DNA of 64,000 bases from Arthrobacter sp. 9V (GTDB lineage: Bacteria; Actinomycetota; Actinomycetes; Actinomycetales; Micrococcaceae), in the NCBI RefSeq assembly GCF_902506065.1, contig NZ_LR732912.1, positions 1,412,718-1,476,717 of the forward strand, read 5' to 3'. Within the stretch, counting starts at the first letter, position 1; each line of letters starts with the position of its first letter. Shown one piece after another: positions 9,508 through 18,255 of this stretch. The position numbers were made by a program, and so were the translations under genes. The notes beneath the pieces are model-generated. The model was not told where the DNA came from. It saw only the letters and a list, made by a program, of their open reading frames with translations, and did no database searches.

Positions 9508-10317
9508 ATGGGACGCTCAATGGTCAACGAAGACTATGGATTTGGCCTCAAGCGTGAAGTTCTTCAGAGGGATGGTCCGGTTGCCGTGTATCAGCAGGTG
9601 GCTGACGTTCTAACGGACCAGGTTAGCCGGCTGGAGCCGGGATCCCGGATACCCACGGAAGAGACCCTGATGGACGCATATGGCATCAGCAGGACCACTG
9701 TCCGGAAAGCGATAGAAAGCCTGGTTATCAAAGGGTTGCTGGTCCGACGGCAAGGCAAGGGTACTTTCGTGATGGCCCAGCGCCCCGTCAAGATGCTGAA
9801 TCGGCTGGCGCCGTTCATGGAGACGTTTACCGCAGCCGGGATGAAGACTGTCAAGGGACTCATCGAATACAAGTGGATGGAGAAGGACCAGTCAGTACCA
9901 GCAAAGCTGGTGTCCGACGACAACCTGGTTCTGGTCATCCGGCGCTCCTACTCAAGCGCCGGATGGCCTTATGCCATCGCGGAGATCTTCATTCCCTCGC
10001 ACATCGGCCGCCATATCAGTTTGGCGGATGCTGAACGGAACTCTATTTACCAGGTGATCCAGGACAGGACGCTGAAGCCCCTGCACCGCGCCGAAATCAC
10101 GGTCACCATGCACGCACCGCCTGAGCACCTGGCAGATGCTCTGAACGTGCGCGGGTTCGCCATGGTTCCCCGTCTGGAACGGACGACGCTTGGGGATCAC
10201 GGGGAGGTTCTGGAGTGCACGGTGACCTACTTCCATCCCAAGGGATTCGAAATCCGCGCCGAGGTAGCAACGGATGTCAGTCCGGGGCAAGACTCACAGG
10301 TTCCAGCCGTGGGGTAG
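9508..10317 (+). CDS. GntR/HutC-family transcriptional regulator (UTRA domain)
   Basis: 269-aa DNA-binding regulator. The N-terminal winged helix spans about residues 20-90, with the GntR signature GSRIPTEETLMDAYGISRTT and the wing RRQGKGTFV. The C-terminal half fits a UTRA ligand-binding domain of the HutC subfamily. The ligand is unknown. GAGG at 9494-9497 fits the ATG at 9508; another in-frame ATG follows at 9520. The gene is monocistronic, bounded by the tRNA terminator upstream and a strong hairpin downstream, so no adjacent target operon is obvious. Confidence 0.88.
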   Translation: MGRSMVNEDYGFGLKREVLQRDGPVAVYQQVADVLTDQVSRLEPGSRIPTEETLMDAYGISRTTVRKAIESLVIKGLLVRRQGKGTFVMAQRPVKMLNRLAPFMETFTAAGMKTVKGLIEYKWMEKDQSVPAKLVSDDNLVLVIRRSYSSAGWPYAIAEIFIPSHIGRHISLADAERNSIYQVIQDRTLKPLHRAEITVTMHAPPEHLADALNVRGFAMVPRLERTTLGDHGEVLECTVTYFHPKGFEIRAEVATDVSPGQDSQVPAVG

Positions 10318-10338
10318 GTCAGGCGCGTACAACAGAAG

Positions 10339-10374
10339 CGGGCCGGATCCCTTTCAGGATCCGGCCCGGTTCTT
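10339..10374 (+). terminator. Hairpin terminator after the GntR gene
   Basis: CGGGCCGGATCC pairs perfectly with GGATCCGGCCCG across a 6-nt loop and is followed by GTTCTT. It lies between convergent genes and could stop transcription from both sides. Confidence 0.8.
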
Positions 10375-10427
10375 GTTGCAGTATGTGGGCAGCCCGTCCG
10401 ATTGACGGTTGCAGCCCGGTTTAGCTC

Positions 10428-11216
10428 CTAGAGCTTGTCGAAGTCAGCTTCATCCACGGTTGCGCCGGATGATGCCGGGGCTCCTGCGCCAATGGCAGGC
10501 TTGGAACCGCCTGATTTCAGGGCTGCCAGCCGGGCCTCGATCTCCGTTTGCTCTCCGAGGTCTTCGAGCTGGTTGAACTGGGCATCGAGGCTGGAGCTGG
10601 CGAGTTCCTGCTGGCCGAGGACCTTGGCCTCTTCGCGGCGGATCTTCTCTTCGAAGCGGCCAACTTCGCTGGTGGGGTCCATGATGTCGATGCTCTTGAG
10701 GGCATCGTGCACCTGGGACTGCGCAGCGGCGGTCTTGGAACGGGCCACCAACTCGTTGCGCTTGGCAGTCAGCTGGTTCAGCTTGTTCTTCATCTGGTCA
10801 AGCCCGGTCTTGAGCTTGTCCACTACCTCGGTCTGGGAGGCGATGCTCGGTTCTGCGGCCTTGGCCTCGGACTCGGCGGTCATCTGGCGCTGGATGGCTA
10901 CCTTGGCAAGGTTGTCGAACTTCTGGGCATCAACGGGATCACCGGCAGCGCGGTACTCATCTGCCTTACGCGACGCTGCCAGAGCCTTGTTGCCCCAGTC
11001 CTGTGCGTTCTTGACGTCTTCGTTGTAGTCCGCCTGCAGCATCCGGAGGTTACCGATGGTCTGGGCCACGGCTGATTCGGCCTCGGCAATGTTGTTCGTG
11101 TAGTCGCGGACCATCTGGTCCAGCATCTTCTGCGGGTCCTCAGCCTGGTCCAGCAAGGCGTTGATGTTTGCCTTGGCGAGCTGTGAGATCCGACCGAAAA
11201 TGGACTGCTTAACCAT
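10428..11216 (-). CDS. pspA: PspA/IM30 family membrane-stress protein
   Basis: 262-aa PspA/IM30 (ESCRT-III superfamily) protein expected to bind the inner leaflet of the cytoplasmic membrane and preserve its integrity under stress. It begins MVKQSIFGRISQLAKANINALLDQAEDPQKML (shown here only as a family hallmark of the amphipathic N-terminal helix and first coiled-coil helix); the rest is almost entirely helical coiled coil, with a short Gly/Ala-rich tail. The ATG at 11216 has AAGG 8 nt upstream; the in-frame extension to 11249 has no such site. It lies 98 bp downstream of the TPM-domain gene on the same strand. A perfect CACTGA/TCAGTG palindrome precedes it and may be an operator. Confidence 0.92.
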   Translation of the reverse strand: MVKQSIFGRISQLAKANINALLDQAEDPQKMLDQMVRDYTNNIAEAESAVAQTIGNLRMLQADYNEDVKNAQDWGNKALAASRKADEYRAAGDPVDAQKFDNLAKVAIQRQMTAESEAKAAEPSIASQTEVVDKLKTGLDQMKNKLNQLTAKRNELVARSKTAAAQSQVHDALKSIDIMDPTSEVGRFEEKIRREEAKVLGQQELASSSLDAQFNQLEDLGEQTEIEARLAALKSGGSKPAIGAGAPASSGATVDEADFDKL

Positions 11217-11246
11217 GGTGTTGCCTTTCGTCCTGCTCAGTGGTGA

Positions 11247-11260
11247 CACTGAAATCAGTG
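11247..11260. promoter_or_regulatory. Palindrome upstream of pspA
   Basis: CACTGA-AA-TCAGTG is a perfect 6-bp inverted repeat about 30 nt upstream of the pspA start. A further TGATCA follows it. It could be an operator; no known regulator is assigned. Confidence 0.35.
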
Positions 11261-11314
11261 ATCAGTTGTTGTACCGCTTCTATGCGGGGCGTTGACCCCG
11301 CCTAGTCTGTCTGG

Positions 11315-13369
11315 CTAGAAGCTGCCGGAGTCTCCGCCACCGAAGTCGCCCCCGCCTCCGCCGAAGTCTCCTCCGCCGCCGGAATCGCCGCCGAAGAATC
11401 CACCGCCGCCTCCTCCGTCGTTGCCGCCGCCCCAGCCGCCGCCTCCTCCGTTCAGGATGGAGTTAATGAGAATGCCGCCGAGGATGGCACCACCGAGGCC
11501 GCCGCCTCCGCCACCTCCGCCGAACATTCCACCGCGTCCGTAGCCCTGATCGGCGTAGCCGAACTGATCGACGTCGGACTGGGCGAGTTGAGCGGCCTGT
11601 GCCGCAAGGGAATGCGCCTGCTGGGCATAGGTAAGGGCAGTGACCGGATCATTCCGGGAGATGGAAAGCGCGTAGTCGAGGTTGCGCTGGGCCTCTGCCA
11701 ACCTCGTCCGAGCCTCCGTGCCCACGCCGCCGCGACGCGCTGTGATGTAATCCGATGTGGCACTGATCTGTGCCTGCGCAGCCATGATGGTTTGCTGAAG
11801 TGAAGCTTGCGCTCGGCGGGCTTGCTCCTGCTGATCGCGGACGCCGGACAGAGACTGGTCCAGCGCCTGGTGAGCTGATTCCAGGCGGCTGAGCGTCGCT
11901 ATGGGATCGATCTTGCCGCCTTGGATCTCGGTCTTGACCTGCGCCAAGGCCGCTTCCACGCCCGCCACAGGACCGGCGAGCTCCGGGTGCGCACCGGACT
12001 GAATCATCGCCCGTGCTTGCGCAAGGTCCTGACTCGTTTCCGCTACGGCGCCTTCCAAGGAAGCACGGGCCTCATCCAGGCTGCCGGCCGTCTTGGAGAT
12101 GGCATCAATCAGGACGTTGGTCTGGTGGAGGCTTTCCTCGGCAGCACGGACGGCAACAGCAGCTAGGCTGTTCTCGCCGTTTGCCAGCTTCTCTTGGGCG
12201 GCCGTAGCAGCGTTCTGTACGAAAGCCAGCCGCTCCTTGGCCTGAAGAATGTTGTCGGAGACCTGTGTCAAAGCGGATTCGGCATATTTGACGCGCAAGC
12301 TTTCGAGGGACTGCTCTGCGTTGGCGATCTTCGCATCAGCCTCCCTGGCTCCGCTGGTCACGGCCGCCAAGGCCTGGGGCGCGTTCTTTTCAAGCTCGCG
12401 CAACGAGTCGAAGTCAGCCTTCTGATCCCGCAGCGAGGCAAGAGCGGCTTCTGAGCGGCGAATGATTTCGCCGAGCCAACTGCGCTGCTGCTCTTCGGTG
12501 TCAGGTATGTGGTCATCCAACTGCTGCTGCAGTTTGAAGGACTCCGTCATGTGGCCCTTAGCCTCTTCCAAGGCCTTGGTGAAATTGCCAATCGCCGAAT
12601 CGCCGTACTGAGCCTGAGCGAAGCCAAGCTCCTGCTCGCTGGACTTAATGGCGTCGTCCGCCTCGATCAACAGCGAGCCGCTCTTCTGGCGGAGCTCGGG
12701 AATGGTCAGGCCCGCCAGTGGGTCAAGCTGTTCACCTTGTGGTCCGTAGCTGGCGCTGACAGCCTTGGCGCTGCCCTTCTTGCGCCGGTTACGGAGGTAC
12801 AGGTATGTGCCTGCGCCACCGGCTGCGACCACACCAACCCCGACAAGCACTCCGACGCCGGCGTTTCCGCTGGGAACCGTCCCGCTGCCTCCGCCTGCTG
12901 CGTCGCCGATTGCAGCGGCCGTATCGATTGCGGCCTGGGCAAAGTCAGCCTTCCCCGCACCCAAATTGGCGGCAACAGCATTTTGCGTGATGTTGGACTG
13001 CTTTGAGGCGATGGAACTAGCAGAGTTAAGGGCGAAGTAGTATTGCCCGGCCTTGGAGATCGCCAAGATGGCGTCTGCCTTGCCCATTCCCTTGTTGGTG
13101 GCCACAGTCTTGGCCCACTCCGAAGGCACCGACGGGTTGGTGAAGGAGTCCACAGTGACGACGTACAGGTTGTACTTGTGGTCCTTGAGAGTCTTTTGAA
13201 TGGCCTCTTGGACTTCGCCTTTTCGGCTGCCCAGGACGTTGGCATCGTCCACGATGTTTTGGCCGGACGGTATGGTCACCGGATCGGCCGCCCAAGCGGA
13301 GGTGGCCGGTAGGGCCAACATTCCAGCCAGGCCGATCACGGCGAGTGCGCGTTTTACTATTGACCGCAT
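11315..13369 (-). CDS. TPM-domain membrane protein with long coiled coil and Gly-rich tail
   Basis: 684-aa protein. An N-terminal signal peptide (SIVKRALAVIGLAGMLAL, cleavage near SAWA) precedes a TPM domain of about 120 residues. One transmembrane helix (VGVLVGVGVVAAGGAGTYLYL) is followed by a basic stop-transfer RNRRKKG, a cytoplasmic coiled-coil region of over 400 residues, and a C-terminus dominated by glycine with Phe/Asp/Ser. The ATG at 13369 is supported by AAGG 7 nt upstream; upstream in-frame sequence to 13840 is unlikely to be translated. TPM proteins are extracytoplasmic and have been tied to photosystem II repair and phosphatase activity, but the role in Actinobacteria is unclear. 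Being next to pspA points to envelope stress. Confidence 0.87.
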   Translation of the reverse strand: MRSIVKRALAVIGLAGMLALPATSAWAADPVTIPSGQNIVDDANVLGSRKGEVQEAIQKTLKDHKYNLYVVTVDSFTNPSVPSEWAKTVATNKGMGKADAILAISKAGQYYFALNSASSIASKQSNITQNAVAANLGAGKADFAQAAIDTAAAIGDAAGGGSGTVPSGNAGVGVLVGVGVVAAGGAGTYLYLRNRRKKGSAKAVSASYGPQGEQLDPLAGLTIPELRQKSGSLLIEADDAIKSSEQELGFAQAQYGDSAIGNFTKALEEAKGHMTESFKLQQQLDDHIPDTEEQQRSWLGEIIRRSEAALASLRDQKADFDSLRELEKNAPQALAAVTSGAREADAKIANAEQSLESLRVKYAESALTQVSDNILQAKERLAFVQNAATAAQEKLANGENSLAAVAVRAAEESLHQTNVLIDAISKTAGSLDEARASLEGAVAETSQDLAQARAMIQSGAHPELAGPVAGVEAALAQVKTEIQGGKIDPIATLSRLESAHQALDQSLSGVRDQQEQARRAQASLQQTIMAAQAQISATSDYITARRGGVGTEARTRLAEAQRNLDYALSISRNDPVTALTYAQQAHSLAAQAAQLAQSDVDQFGYADQGYGRGGMFGGGGGGGGLGGAILGGILINSILNGGGGGWGGGNDGGGGGGFFGGDSGGGGDFGGGGGDFGGGDSGSF

Positions 13370-13689
13370 GTGCAACCCTTCAGCACGTCTGCGACTGGAA
13401 CAAGGCGTACCAATCGTCACAGAATGCTCAGCGCCCCCACGCATGGTGTAAAGCCGCAGGTCGCTGTGGCAATTCCTCTTGATTCTATGGTGCACCCCCA
13501 AACCCGTCCACAGGAGTGAATATGCCAGCAGCGAAATATAGGAGAGGACTGAATTGTTGACGCGTTGAGGGCCCTCTGGACCAGGGCAAACATGCTCATG
13601 AGGTCTTTCAGGAAGCTCCCAGCGAACGTCCGCTTTTGTTCCAGTTATTGGGTACATAGTTGGTGAAGACGAGGATGAAAGGAAGACCC
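13370..13689. promoter_or_regulatory. Divergent intergenic region between the TPM gene and the HtrA-type protease
   Basis: This 320-bp stretch holds no supported gene. On the plus strand the sequence TTTCAGGAAGC followed directly by TCCCAGCGAAC (13606-13627) looks like an 11-bp-spaced direct repeat. A possible -10 TACATA lies at 13652-13657, just before the protease ribosome site. Promoters for both divergent genes must lie here. Confidence 0.4.
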
Positions 13690-15360
13690 ATGACGGAGAA
13701 CCCAGCGCAGGGCACTGCACCAGAGAACCGCGACCCATCAGAGCCGCGGGATACAACGGGGGTGCACGGCGATTCCGGCGCCACCCGGCAGCAGCCCGCT
13801 TGGACTTCGGGGGAGGGGGCCGGGACCGAAAACCAGGCACAGCCCACGACTCCTCTGCCCGCCTTCCAGCCTCCGGCCTCTCCCCAGCAGCCGCAGACCC
13901 AACAGCAGCCGCAGCCCCAACAGCCGCAGCCCCAACATCCGCAGCACTACGGCGCTCCGCAGCAGCACGATCCGGCTCACCGCCCCGGTTACCCGCAGCA
14001 CCAGCCGTTCTACGGTGGCTCGAGCACGGGAAACAACCCCGCTTCCCAGTTTCAAAACCAGCAGGGATACCCGAACCAGCAAGGATTCCAGAACCAACAG
14101 GCTCACAACAGCCCCGGCATGCAGCACGCGCCAGGGCACTCTTCGGCAGTTACCACCAAGCGCAAGCCGGCATTCGGCGTCGGTACCCTGGTGGCAAGCA
14201 TGCTCGCGGCGGGCCTGATCGGTGGCGGTGTAGTGGCCGGCAGTAACGCACTGTGGGATAACCCGGCACCGGCAGCTTCAACAGGCGGACAGTCCAGCAC
14301 GGTGATCGTCAACAATAAGGATGACGTCAACGTTATTACAGCTGCGGCCGCCAAGGCCTCGCCCAGCGTTGTGACCATCAAGGCAACCAGCGGGAACGAG
14401 GGCGGCACCGGTTCCGGCATCATTCTGGACGACCAAGGCCACATCCTCACCAACACTCACGTGGTCACGCTGGATGGTGCCACCGCAAACGCCGCCATTG
14501 AGGTCCGTACGAGCGACGGGAAGGTCCTCAAGGCCACCGTAGTGGGTACTGACCCGTTATCCGACCTCGCAGTCATCAAGGTCAGCGATGCCTCCGGGTT
14601 GGTTCCGGCAACGCTCGGTGACTCGTCCAAAATCAACGTGGGGGACACCGCCGTCGCCATCGGTTCGCCTTTGGGCCTGACCGGGACGGTGACCGATGGC
14701 ATTGTGTCCACGCTCAACCGCACCATCAGTGTGGCGTCCTCTGCCGTCCCCGAAGGAACACCGGACGAGAGTCAGGGCGGGGACGAAGGCTTCCAGTTCG
14801 CACCGCCTAACGGTGGCCAGAGCCAGAGCACAGCCAACGAGGGCTCGATTGCCATCAACGTCATCCAGACTGATGCCGCTATCAACCCCGGTAACTCCGG
14901 TGGCGCTCTGGTGAACAGCAAGGGTGAAGTGATCGGGGTCAACGTGGCCATCGCTTCGGCGGGCAGCGGAACCTCGGAATCCTCCAGCGGCAACATCGGC
15001 GTCGGCTTCAGTGTTCCCATCAACCACGCCAAGCGTGTGGCGCAGGAGATCATCGAAACCGGCAAGGCCAGCCATGGCCAGTTCGGCGTGTCAGTTCGTT
15101 CGAAGTCGTCCACGGGCAGCGATTCAGGCTTCTCTGTTGGTGCCGAGGTTGCCTCAGTGACCTCGGGGTCTGCTGCTGCAAAGGCCGGACTCAAAGTTGG
15201 CGATGTGGTAACCAAGTTCGGTGACTACGCCGTGAGCGACCCCAACCAGCTGACCGCGGCAGTCCGGGAGCAGCCCGCCGGTGCCAAGGTCAAGGTCACC
15301 ATTCAGCGAGGTGGCCAGACGCAGGAAGTTGAGGTCACCCTCGACGCCGCGCAGCAGTAG
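13690..15360 (+). CDS. HtrA/DegP-type trypsin-like serine protease with PDZ domain
   Basis: 556-aa membrane-anchored S1C protease of the HtrA/PepD class. The cytoplasmic N-terminus (about 170 residues) is very rich in Pro and Gln. A single transmembrane helix (VGTLVASMLAAGLIGGGVVAG) leads to an extracytoplasmic protease domain with His257 (TNTHVV), Asp292 (SDLAVIKV) and Ser403 (GNSGGAL). A C-terminal PDZ domain follows (SGSAAAKAGLKVGDVVTKFG). The ATG at 13690 has AAAGGAAG about 5 nt upstream. It is expected to degrade or chaperone misfolded envelope proteins. Its position opposite the TPM and PspA genes suggests a shared stress theme. A terminator follows. Confidence 0.93.
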   Translation: MTENPAQGTAPENRDPSEPRDTTGVHGDSGATRQQPAWTSGEGAGTENQAQPTTPLPAFQPPASPQQPQTQQQPQPQQPQPQHPQHYGAPQQHDPAHRPGYPQHQPFYGGSSTGNNPASQFQNQQGYPNQQGFQNQQAHNSPGMQHAPGHSSAVTTKRKPAFGVGTLVASMLAAGLIGGGVVAGSNALWDNPAPAASTGGQSSTVIVNNKDDVNVITAAAAKASPSVVTIKATSGNEGGTGSGIILDDQGHILTNTHVVTLDGATANAAIEVRTSDGKVLKATVVGTDPLSDLAVIKVSDASGLVPATLGDSSKINVGDTAVAIGSPLGLTGTVTDGIVSTLNRTISVASSAVPEGTPDESQGGDEGFQFAPPNGGQSQSTANEGSIAINVIQTDAAINPGNSGGALVNSKGEVIGVNVAIASAGSGTSESSSGNIGVGFSVPINHAKRVAQEIIETGKASHGQFGVSVRSKSSTGSDSGFSVGAEVASVTSGSAAAKAGLKVGDVVTKFGDYAVSDPNQLTAAVREQPAGAKVKVTIQRGGQTQEVEVTLDAAQQ

Positions 15361-15391
15361 GCGCTTTAGCGGCAGGCAAGAACAATTCACG

Positions 15392-15428
15392 ACGGCGGGC
15401 GGCATCTCACAGATGCTGCCCGCCGTTT
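15392..15428 (+). terminator. Rho-independent terminator after the HtrA-type gene
   Basis: ACGGCGGGCGGCATCT pairs with AGATGCTGCCCGCCGT over 16 positions with one G-U pair and a CAC loop, followed by TTT. It begins 31 nt after the stop codon. Confidence 0.85.
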
Positions 15429-15624
15429 TGCGATACCTCGGCATCAAGGCGGCAACTGCGAAAGCATCGCGCGTAGCTGAAACAGGGCTTAACGCGGGGA
15501 GTGGTTTTCTGCGGGCAATATGCTTAGCTAGGACGAGCCCACGCGCTGGGCAATCCACGGCCACGCTGTTGCGGTTGGCCGTCCACAAGCATGGAAGGCT
15601 GCTTCGAAGACAGTGGAAGAGACA

Positions 15625-16428
15625 TTGAAGATTGTCGTTCTGGTCAAGCACGTCCCGGACGCCCAGTTTGACCGGCACATTACCGGACCTGGCAACACCA
15701 CCGACCGTGATGAGAGCATCTTGTCTGAACTGGACGAGTACGCCCTCGAGGCAGCGCTCCAGTTGGCGGAGGAACGCGGCGGACCGAAGGCCGGGAATGA
15801 GGTCATTGCTTTGAGCATGGGCCCGTCCGGTGCGGTCAATGCCGTGAAGAAGTCACTCCAGATCGGGGCGTATTCCGGCGTCCACCTCAGCGACGACGCT
15901 TTGGCGGGTTCCGATGCTGCCGCAACTTCGCTGGCGCTTGCCGCTGCCATCCGTCATATCTCGGCCGATGGTCGCCCAGTGGATTTGGTCCTGACGGGCA
16001 TGGCTTCCACCGACGGCGAGACCTCGCTCATTCCGGCACAGCTGGCCGAGCGTCTGCAATTCCCGCAGGTAACCTTCGCTTCCAGCCTTGAAGTTTCGGG
16101 AGGCCAGGTAAGCGCCCGTCGCGACGCCGGCGCCTTCTCCGAGACGGTTGAAGCACAGCTTCCTGCTGTAGTTTCGGTCACGGACCAGATCAACGAACCG
16201 CGCTACCCCAATTTCAAGGGCATTCTGGCAGCGAAGAAGAAGAAGATCGCCTCGCTGTCACTGGCTGACATTGGCGTGGACGCCTCACAGGTGGGCTTGG
16301 CCGGTTCCTGGACGGTGGTGGAGTCCGCAGAGGCACGCCCGCCGCGGACTGCTGGAACCATCATCACGGACGACGGCGACGCCGGCATCAAGCTGGTCGA
16401 CTTCCTCGCCGCACAGAAGCTGCTCTAA
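15625..16428 (+). CDS. etfB: Electron transfer flavoprotein, beta subunit
   Basis: EtfB/FixA subunit (267 aa), which with EtfA binds FAD and AMP and carries electrons from acyl-CoA and other dehydrogenases towards the quinone pool. The N-terminus KIVVLVKHVPDAQFDRHI and the motif VDLVLTGMASTDGETSLIPA are typical. The TTG at 15625 is preferred because it yields the canonical MKIVVLVK start and has GGAAG 5 nt upstream; a GTG at 15613 would add four residues. etfA follows after 14 bp with its own AAGGGG site, so the two are one operon. Confidence 0.92.
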   Translation: MKIVVLVKHVPDAQFDRHITGPGNTTDRDESILSELDEYALEAALQLAEERGGPKAGNEVIALSMGPSGAVNAVKKSLQIGAYSGVHLSDDALAGSDAAATSLALAAAIRHISADGRPVDLVLTGMASTDGETSLIPAQLAERLQFPQVTFASSLEVSGGQVSARRDAGAFSETVEAQLPAVVSVTDQINEPRYPNFKGILAAKKKKIASLSLADIGVDASQVGLAGSWTVVESAEARPPRTAGTIITDDGDAGIKLVDFLAAQKLL

Positions 16429-16442
16429 AGGGGACTCCAACC

Positions 16443-17396
16443 ATGGCAAATGCACTTGTTTTCATTGACAACCCGGGAGCAGCTCTCAAGAAGAGCAGCC
16501 TGGAGCTCCTGACCATCGCCCGCTCACTGGGGGAGACCGCCGTCGCTTTCACCGGCGAGTTGAACGACGACGTCGCGGCCACCTTGGGTGCCTATGGCGC
16601 CACTACGGTTTACCAGCCGTCAGTGGAAGACCTCGACAACTACCTGGTAGGGCCGAAGGCTGCTTACCTGGCTGCTGCCGTGGCAGAGTCCGGTGCCACG
16701 GCAGTTCTGTTGGACAATTCGCCTGAGGGCAAGGAGATTGCGGGCAGGCTGGGCATCAAGCTCAACGCCGGTGTTATTACCGATGTTGTGGGTGTTGAGG
16801 CTGATGGTACTGCGCACAAGTCGGTTCTTGCTGGCTCGTACAACACCACCGCCAAAGCCACGACTCCTGTGACGGTCCTTTCGGTCAAGGCCAACAATGT
16901 GGAGCCTGCTCCCGCCGGTGCCGCCGCTGCACCGGCAACTGCCACGGTCCAGGTTCCCGCCGAGGGCCTGGCGAACTCCGCTCGCATCGCAGCCCGCACG
17001 GAGAAGCCTGTCAGTGGACGACCTGACCTCAGCGAAGCGAGGATCGTCGTTGCAGGGGGTCGCGGAGTGGATGGCGACTTCGGACCGCTGGAAGAGCTGG
17101 CTGACGCCCTCGGCGCGGCGGTGGGTGCGTCCCGCGCTGCAACTGATGCCGGATGGATCGGCCACGATGCCCAGGTGGGCCAGACCGGAGTTACGGTTTC
17201 GCCGCAGTTGTACATTTCTGCCGGTATTTCAGGTGCCATCCAGCAGAAGGCCGGAATGCAGACGTCCAAGGTCATTGTGGCCATCAACAAGGACGCAGAG
17301 TCGCCGGTGTTCGAGATCGCCGATTACGGCATCATCGGTGACCTTTTCAAGGTTCTTCCGCAGGCCACTGCAGAGATCAAGAAGCGGAAAGGCTGA
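16443..17396 (+). CDS. etfA: Electron transfer flavoprotein, alpha subunit
   Basis: EtfA/FixB subunit (317 aa). The N-terminal domain is Ala-rich. The C-terminal FAD-binding domain shows the family signature: VAGGRGV, then ADALGAAVGASRAATDAGW, PQLYISAGISGAIQQKAGM, and VAINKDAESPVFEIADYGI near the end. Together with EtfB it forms the soluble electron carrier. The ATG at 16443 has AAGGGG just upstream. The PIG-L gene begins 5 bp after the stop and may be in the same transcript. Confidence 0.95.
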   Translation: MANALVFIDNPGAALKKSSLELLTIARSLGETAVAFTGELNDDVAATLGAYGATTVYQPSVEDLDNYLVGPKAAYLAAAVAESGATAVLLDNSPEGKEIAGRLGIKLNAGVITDVVGVEADGTAHKSVLAGSYNTTAKATTPVTVLSVKANNVEPAPAGAAAAPATATVQVPAEGLANSARIAARTEKPVSGRPDLSEARIVVAGGRGVDGDFGPLEELADALGAAVGASRAATDAGWIGHDAQVGQTGVTVSPQLYISAGISGAIQQKAGMQTSKVIVAINKDAESPVFEIADYGIIGDLFKVLPQATAEIKKRKG

Positions 17397-17401
17397 TCCC
17401 T

Positions 17402-18181
17402 TTGCCTACTGACACCACGTCAGCAAAGAGCCCGTTCGACGCCTCTACGGAGCGCGTCGAGCGGGTGCTTTGTTTTACTGCCCATCCTGACGACATCGAC
17501 TTTGGCGCAGCCGGCACCATCGCGGCTTGGACGGCTGCCGGCGTCGAGGTCAGTTATTGCATCATGACCGACGGCGATGCCGGCGGCTTCGACCCCGTGG
17601 ACAGGGAAAGGATCATTGAACTCCGCGCTGAGGAGCAACGAAGGGCCGCCGCTTTGGTGGGCGTCACGGACATTCATTACCTGCACGAGCTTGATGGTTA
17701 CCTTGAGCCGACACATGGCGTCATCAAGCAGGTAGTGAGGCTGATTCGCCAAATCCGCCCGGACATCGTGCTGACCATGCACCCGGAACGGAACTGGGAC
17801 CGCCTTCAAAAAAGCCACCCCGATCACCTCGCTGCCGGCGAAGCTGTTACCCGGGCTGTCTACCCGGCGGTGGAGAATCCCTTTGCCTACCCGGAACTGG
17901 CCGCTGAGGGGCTCGCAGCCTACAAGCTGCCCTGGTTGTGGTTTATCTCCAGCCCGGATGCCAGGGAGAACCACTTCGTGGACGTGTCTGAGCACGTGGA
18001 TGCCAAGCTGGAAGCCATCCGTGTCCATGCAAGCCAGCATCCGGATATTGAAGGTATGGACCAGGTTGTGCGGCGCATGATGCTGGCAAACGGGGAGCGC
18101 GGCGGCCTGCCCGCCGGGACCAGCGCAGAGGCCTTCCACGTAGTATCCGTCAACGGGTCCAGCACTATCGCCGGCTTCTGA
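17402..18181 (+). CDS. PIG-L (LmbE) family zinc-dependent deacetylase
   Basis: 259-aa PIG-L deacetylase. Zinc ligands are visible in the AHPDDIDFGAAG motif near residue 28 and in the later KSHPDHLAAGEA (HxxH). The family removes acetyl groups from GlcNAc-type substrates; in Actinobacteria it includes the mycothiol enzymes MshB and Mca. Whether this protein acts on mycothiol or another N-acetylated sugar cannot be told from sequence. The TTG start has GGAAAGG about 8 nt upstream, inside the end of etfA, so it is probably co-transcribed with etfBA. Confidence 0.9.
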   Translation: MPTDTTSAKSPFDASTERVERVLCFTAHPDDIDFGAAGTIAAWTAAGVEVSYCIMTDGDAGGFDPVDRERIIELRAEEQRRAAALVGVTDIHYLHELDGYLEPTHGVIKQVVRLIRQIRPDIVLTMHPERNWDRLQKSHPDHLAAGEAVTRAVYPAVENPFAYPELAAEGLAAYKLPWLWFISSPDARENHFVDVSEHVDAKLEAIRVHASQHPDIEGMDQVVRRMMLANGERGGLPAGTSAEAFHVVSVNGSSTIAGF

Positions 18182-18203
18182 CGTTGCCGTGGTGTAACCC
18201 GTG

Positions 18204-18234
18204 TCATATGCTTGATCTCGGTTAAATCATATTT
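18204..18234. promoter_or_regulatory. Possible operator/promoter region of the gluconate operon
   Basis: TCATATG at 18204 and TCATATT at 18228 form a direct repeat spaced by 24 bp in an AT-rich patch, about 25-50 nt upstream of gluconokinase. This could hold the operator of a gluconate-responsive regulator. No regulator gene is adjacent. Confidence 0.3.
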
Positions 18235-18255
18235 ATTCGAGGAAGGCAGACTTTG

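Noticed and set aside
13370..13840. N-terminal extension of the TPM-domain protein
   Set aside because: The in-frame sequence overlaps the start of the divergent HtrA gene, and a signal peptide with a proper ribosome site begins at 13369.
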